Positions 24,101 to 25,670 of a stretch of DNA of 25,670 nt are shown here, in pieces. Origin of the DNA: CAIZQW01 sp037133395 (GTDB lineage: Bacteria; Verrucomicrobiota; Kiritimatiellia; RFP12; UBA1067). The notes under the pieces are model-generated. The model was not told where the DNA came from. It did not search any database and was given only the letters and a program-made list of their open reading frames with translations. The translations under genes were made by a program, and so were the position numbers. Within the stretch, counting starts at the first letter, position 1. Every line of letters starts with the position of its first letter. The stretch covers positions 1-25,670 of the forward strand of contig JBAXOG010000065.1 in assembly GCA_037133395.1 (NCBI GenBank), in the 5' to 3' direction.

Positions 24101-24382
24101 GGTATCCAATGTCATGCGGTTTACCGCATCTCTATGGGGCGTCCGAACATTCTCGACCTCATGGCCGAGAAGAAAATACACTGGATTGTCAATGCCCCTG
24201 AAACGGGTGCTGCTTCCAAGGTGGACGAGACACAAATGCGTTCTGGGGCGGTGCTTGCGGGCATCCCGATTTCCACCACACTGGACGGCTTCCAAGCCGC
24301 GATTCAGGGACTCAAAATAAACGACCTGAGTGGCCGTATCGCTGTCTGTAGTTTACAGGAATACCATAAGCATCTCAGCTAG
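21131..24382 (+). CDS. carB: Carbamoyl-phosphate synthase large (synthetase) subunit
   Basis: A 1083-residue cytoplasmic enzyme that makes carbamoyl phosphate for pyrimidines and arginine from bicarbonate, ammonia and two ATP. The internal duplication is plain: [18 protein letters not shown] (13-30) and [21 protein letters not shown] near 570 head the two synthetase halves. Each half has an ATP-grasp domain ([24 protein letters not shown] in the first; [24 protein letters not shown] in the second). The C-terminal MGS-like allosteric domain (about 945-1083: [37 protein letters not shown]) is where UMP or ornithine act in known enzymes. The length matches E. coli CarB. It overlaps pyrG by 8 nt (ATGCCTAA). 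Confidence 0.98.
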   Translation: [1083 protein letters not shown]

Positions 24383-24399
24383 GGGCGGGTAGAGGAGAA

Positions 24400-24428
24400 T
24401 TGACCTAATAGACATGATAGCGTAAAGT
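24400..24428 (+). promoter_or_regulatory. Sigma-70-type promoter candidate for hydE
   Basis: TTGACC (24400-24405), a 17-nt spacer and TAAAGT (24423-24428), starting 18 nt after the carB stop. The start would be near 24435, giving a leader of about 90 nt. No terminator separates it clearly from carB, so read-through is also possible. Confidence 0.4.
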
Positions 24429-24525
24429 ATGCATCTTCCAGATCTGAAAAAGAAGAGCATGACCCGCGTGATGATAGCCCCACCTGTTGATGGGGGCGTG
24501 GGTGGTGAAGATAATGAGGTGTTTT

Positions 24526-25599
24526 ATGCGTTCAATTCTTGAGCGAGCATCTGCTGCGCCTTATCAGTTGAACCACGATGAGATGATGGAGTTGCTGTGT
24601 CTGAAAGATGCTTCCGAATTATTTGAGGCAGCTTATCAGGTTAAACTGAGATATATCGGCAAATGCGTGAGCCTGCGCGGCCTCATTGAACTCGGGAATT
24701 ACTGCGCAAAGGATTGTTTGTACTGTGGCATCCGAAAGAGCAATCATGAGGTGCAGCGTTATCGCCTGCCTGCCGATGATATTGTCCGCATGGCGCAATG
24801 GTCCTTTGATCATGGATACGGTTCGATCGTCCTGCAATCGGGCGAGATTGAAGCCGAGGAAAACACGGTCTTCATCGAACAACTATTGAACCGGATGCGC
24901 CAACTGTTCGGAGATCGACTTGGAATCACGCTGTGCCTGGGTGAGCAGACCGAAGCGGTGTATCGTCGCTGGCATGATGCTGGCGCGCACCGGTATCTCT
25001 TGCGGATTGAGACCTCCTCCTCTAAGCTGTATGCACAACTGCATCCGACGGATCACAGTTTTGACCGCAGAAAATCGTGTGTTCACCTATTGAAGCGGAT
25101 CGGTTATCAGACGGGAAGCGGGGTCATGATTGGCGTGCCTGGACAGACGATTGATGATCTGGCGCGGGACATCCAATTCTTTCGAGAGATGGATCTCGAT
25201 ATGATCGGGATGGGACCTTATTTGCCTCATCATCAAACACCTTTGGGGAAGTCTATTGAGTTTTCGCAGGCCGATTCAGAAAAGCAGATCCAGCTTGCAT
25301 TAAAGATGATCGCCGTGACCCGGCTCTATTTGCACGATGTCAATATTGCTTCCACGACTGCGTTGCAGGCGCTTGCGGACAACGGACGCGAGCAGGGGCT
25401 TCTGGCGGGGGCGAATGTGATCATGCCTAATGTGACGGATACGGAATACCGGCAGCACTACCAGTTATACGAGAACAAGCCGTGTATGAATGAGAATTCA
25501 ATGCAATGCCGGAGCTGTCTGCAGTCGCGCGTTGTTTCTATCGGAGAAGAAATCCTTTGGGGAGAAAGAGGCGATTCGCCCCATTATCAGTCAAAATAA
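24526..25599 (+). CDS. hydE: [FeFe]-hydrogenase H-cluster maturase HydE (radical SAM)
   Basis: A 357-residue radical S-adenosylmethionine enzyme that helps build the H-cluster with HydF and HydG. The cluster-binding motif is CAKDCLYC (C60, C64, C67), within ELGNYCAKDCLYCGIRKSNH. Further HydE blocks: IVLQSGE, LCLGEQTEAVYRRWHDAGAHRYLLRIET, GYQTGSGVMIGVPGQTIDDLARD, DMIGMGPYLPH and GANVIMPNVT. C320, C328 and C331 correspond to the second-cluster cysteines near the C-terminus. I chose ATG 24526 because AGGTG precedes it and the length fits; in-frame ATGs at 24490 and 24514 are alternatives. HydF, HydG and the hydrogenase itself are not in the window. Confidence 0.93.
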   Translation: MRSILERASAAPYQLNHDEMMELLCLKDASELFEAAYQVKLRYIGKCVSLRGLIELGNYCAKDCLYCGIRKSNHEVQRYRLPADDIVRMAQWSFDHGYGSIVLQSGEIEAEENTVFIEQLLNRMRQLFGDRLGITLCLGEQTEAVYRRWHDAGAHRYLLRIETSSSKLYAQLHPTDHSFDRRKSCVHLLKRIGYQTGSGVMIGVPGQTIDDLARDIQFFREMDLDMIGMGPYLPHHQTPLGKSIEFSQADSEKQIQLALKMIAVTRLYLHDVNIASTTALQALADNGREQGLLAGANVIMPNVTDTEYRQHYQLYENKPCMNENSMQCRSCLQSRVVSIGEEILWGERGDSPHYQSK

Positions 25600-25670
25600 A
25601 ATACCGAGGCGCCGAAACAAGGGGGCGCAGTTCCGAGTTGTTTGCAACTTCCAGGATTGGTTAATCAAGG

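Noticed and set aside
1..25670. Insertion sequences, prophage genes, tRNA/rRNA genes and CRISPR arrays
   Set aside because: Looked for across the window. I found no transposase, integrase, terminal repeats, cloverleaf or repeat-spacer pattern that I could support.

Overview
The window is a compact bacterial chromosome segment with nearly every base coding. It contains 15 complete protein genes and one truncated at the left edge. I see no rRNA, tRNA, CRISPR array or insertion sequence. The gene content suggests an anaerobic or fermentative member of the PVC superphylum (Kiritimatiellota, Lentisphaerota or Verrucomicrobiota type): a type III glutamine synthetase, a long Bacteroidetes/PVC-type PurF homologue, an HzsA-related multihaem-type protein, a HydE [FeFe]-hydrogenase maturase and a small 2x[4Fe-4S] ferredoxin. 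The taxonomic call is inference from protein families only.

Layout. 1-5268 (minus strand): a metallophosphoesterase, a ferredoxin, then gpmI - secreted amidase - lipoprotein as a tight cluster, and an NYN/OST-HTH RNA-binding-type protein. 5269-12224 (plus strand): a TorF-like outer-membrane porin, then glnN - nadE - membrane methyltransferase - PurF-like amidotransferase, closely spaced or overlapping. 12303-16163 (minus): an HzsA-related secreted protein and an IclR regulator, visibly more GC-rich, looking like a lateral module. 16340-17986 (minus): a PabB-PabC fusion. 18452-24382 (plus): carA - pyrG - carB, overlapping by 4 and 8 nt. 24526-25599 (plus): hydE.

How it fits together. Most of the plus-strand genes make or spend amide/ammonia nitrogen: GlnN makes glutamine, NadE uses NH3, and PurF-like, CarA and PyrG each have a glutaminase site. 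PabB also needs glutamine-derived ammonia. Three near-perfect sigma-54 (-24/-12) promoters lie at 5718-5733, 6846-6861 and 18384-18399, exactly before the porin, glnN and carA.

Upstream of each is the same inverted repeat, TTTAC-N6-GTAAA (one copy N7). At glnN and carA it occurs twice, 32-33 bp apart, and at the same distances from the -12 element. At the porin it occurs once, displaced by about three further helical turns. This looks like a shared enhancer for an NtrC-type activator whose site is not the textbook TGCACC-N5-GGTGCA. It would place glutamine synthesis, NAD synthesis, pyrimidine/CTP synthesis and an outer-membrane pore in one nitrogen regulon. This is the most interesting signal in the window.
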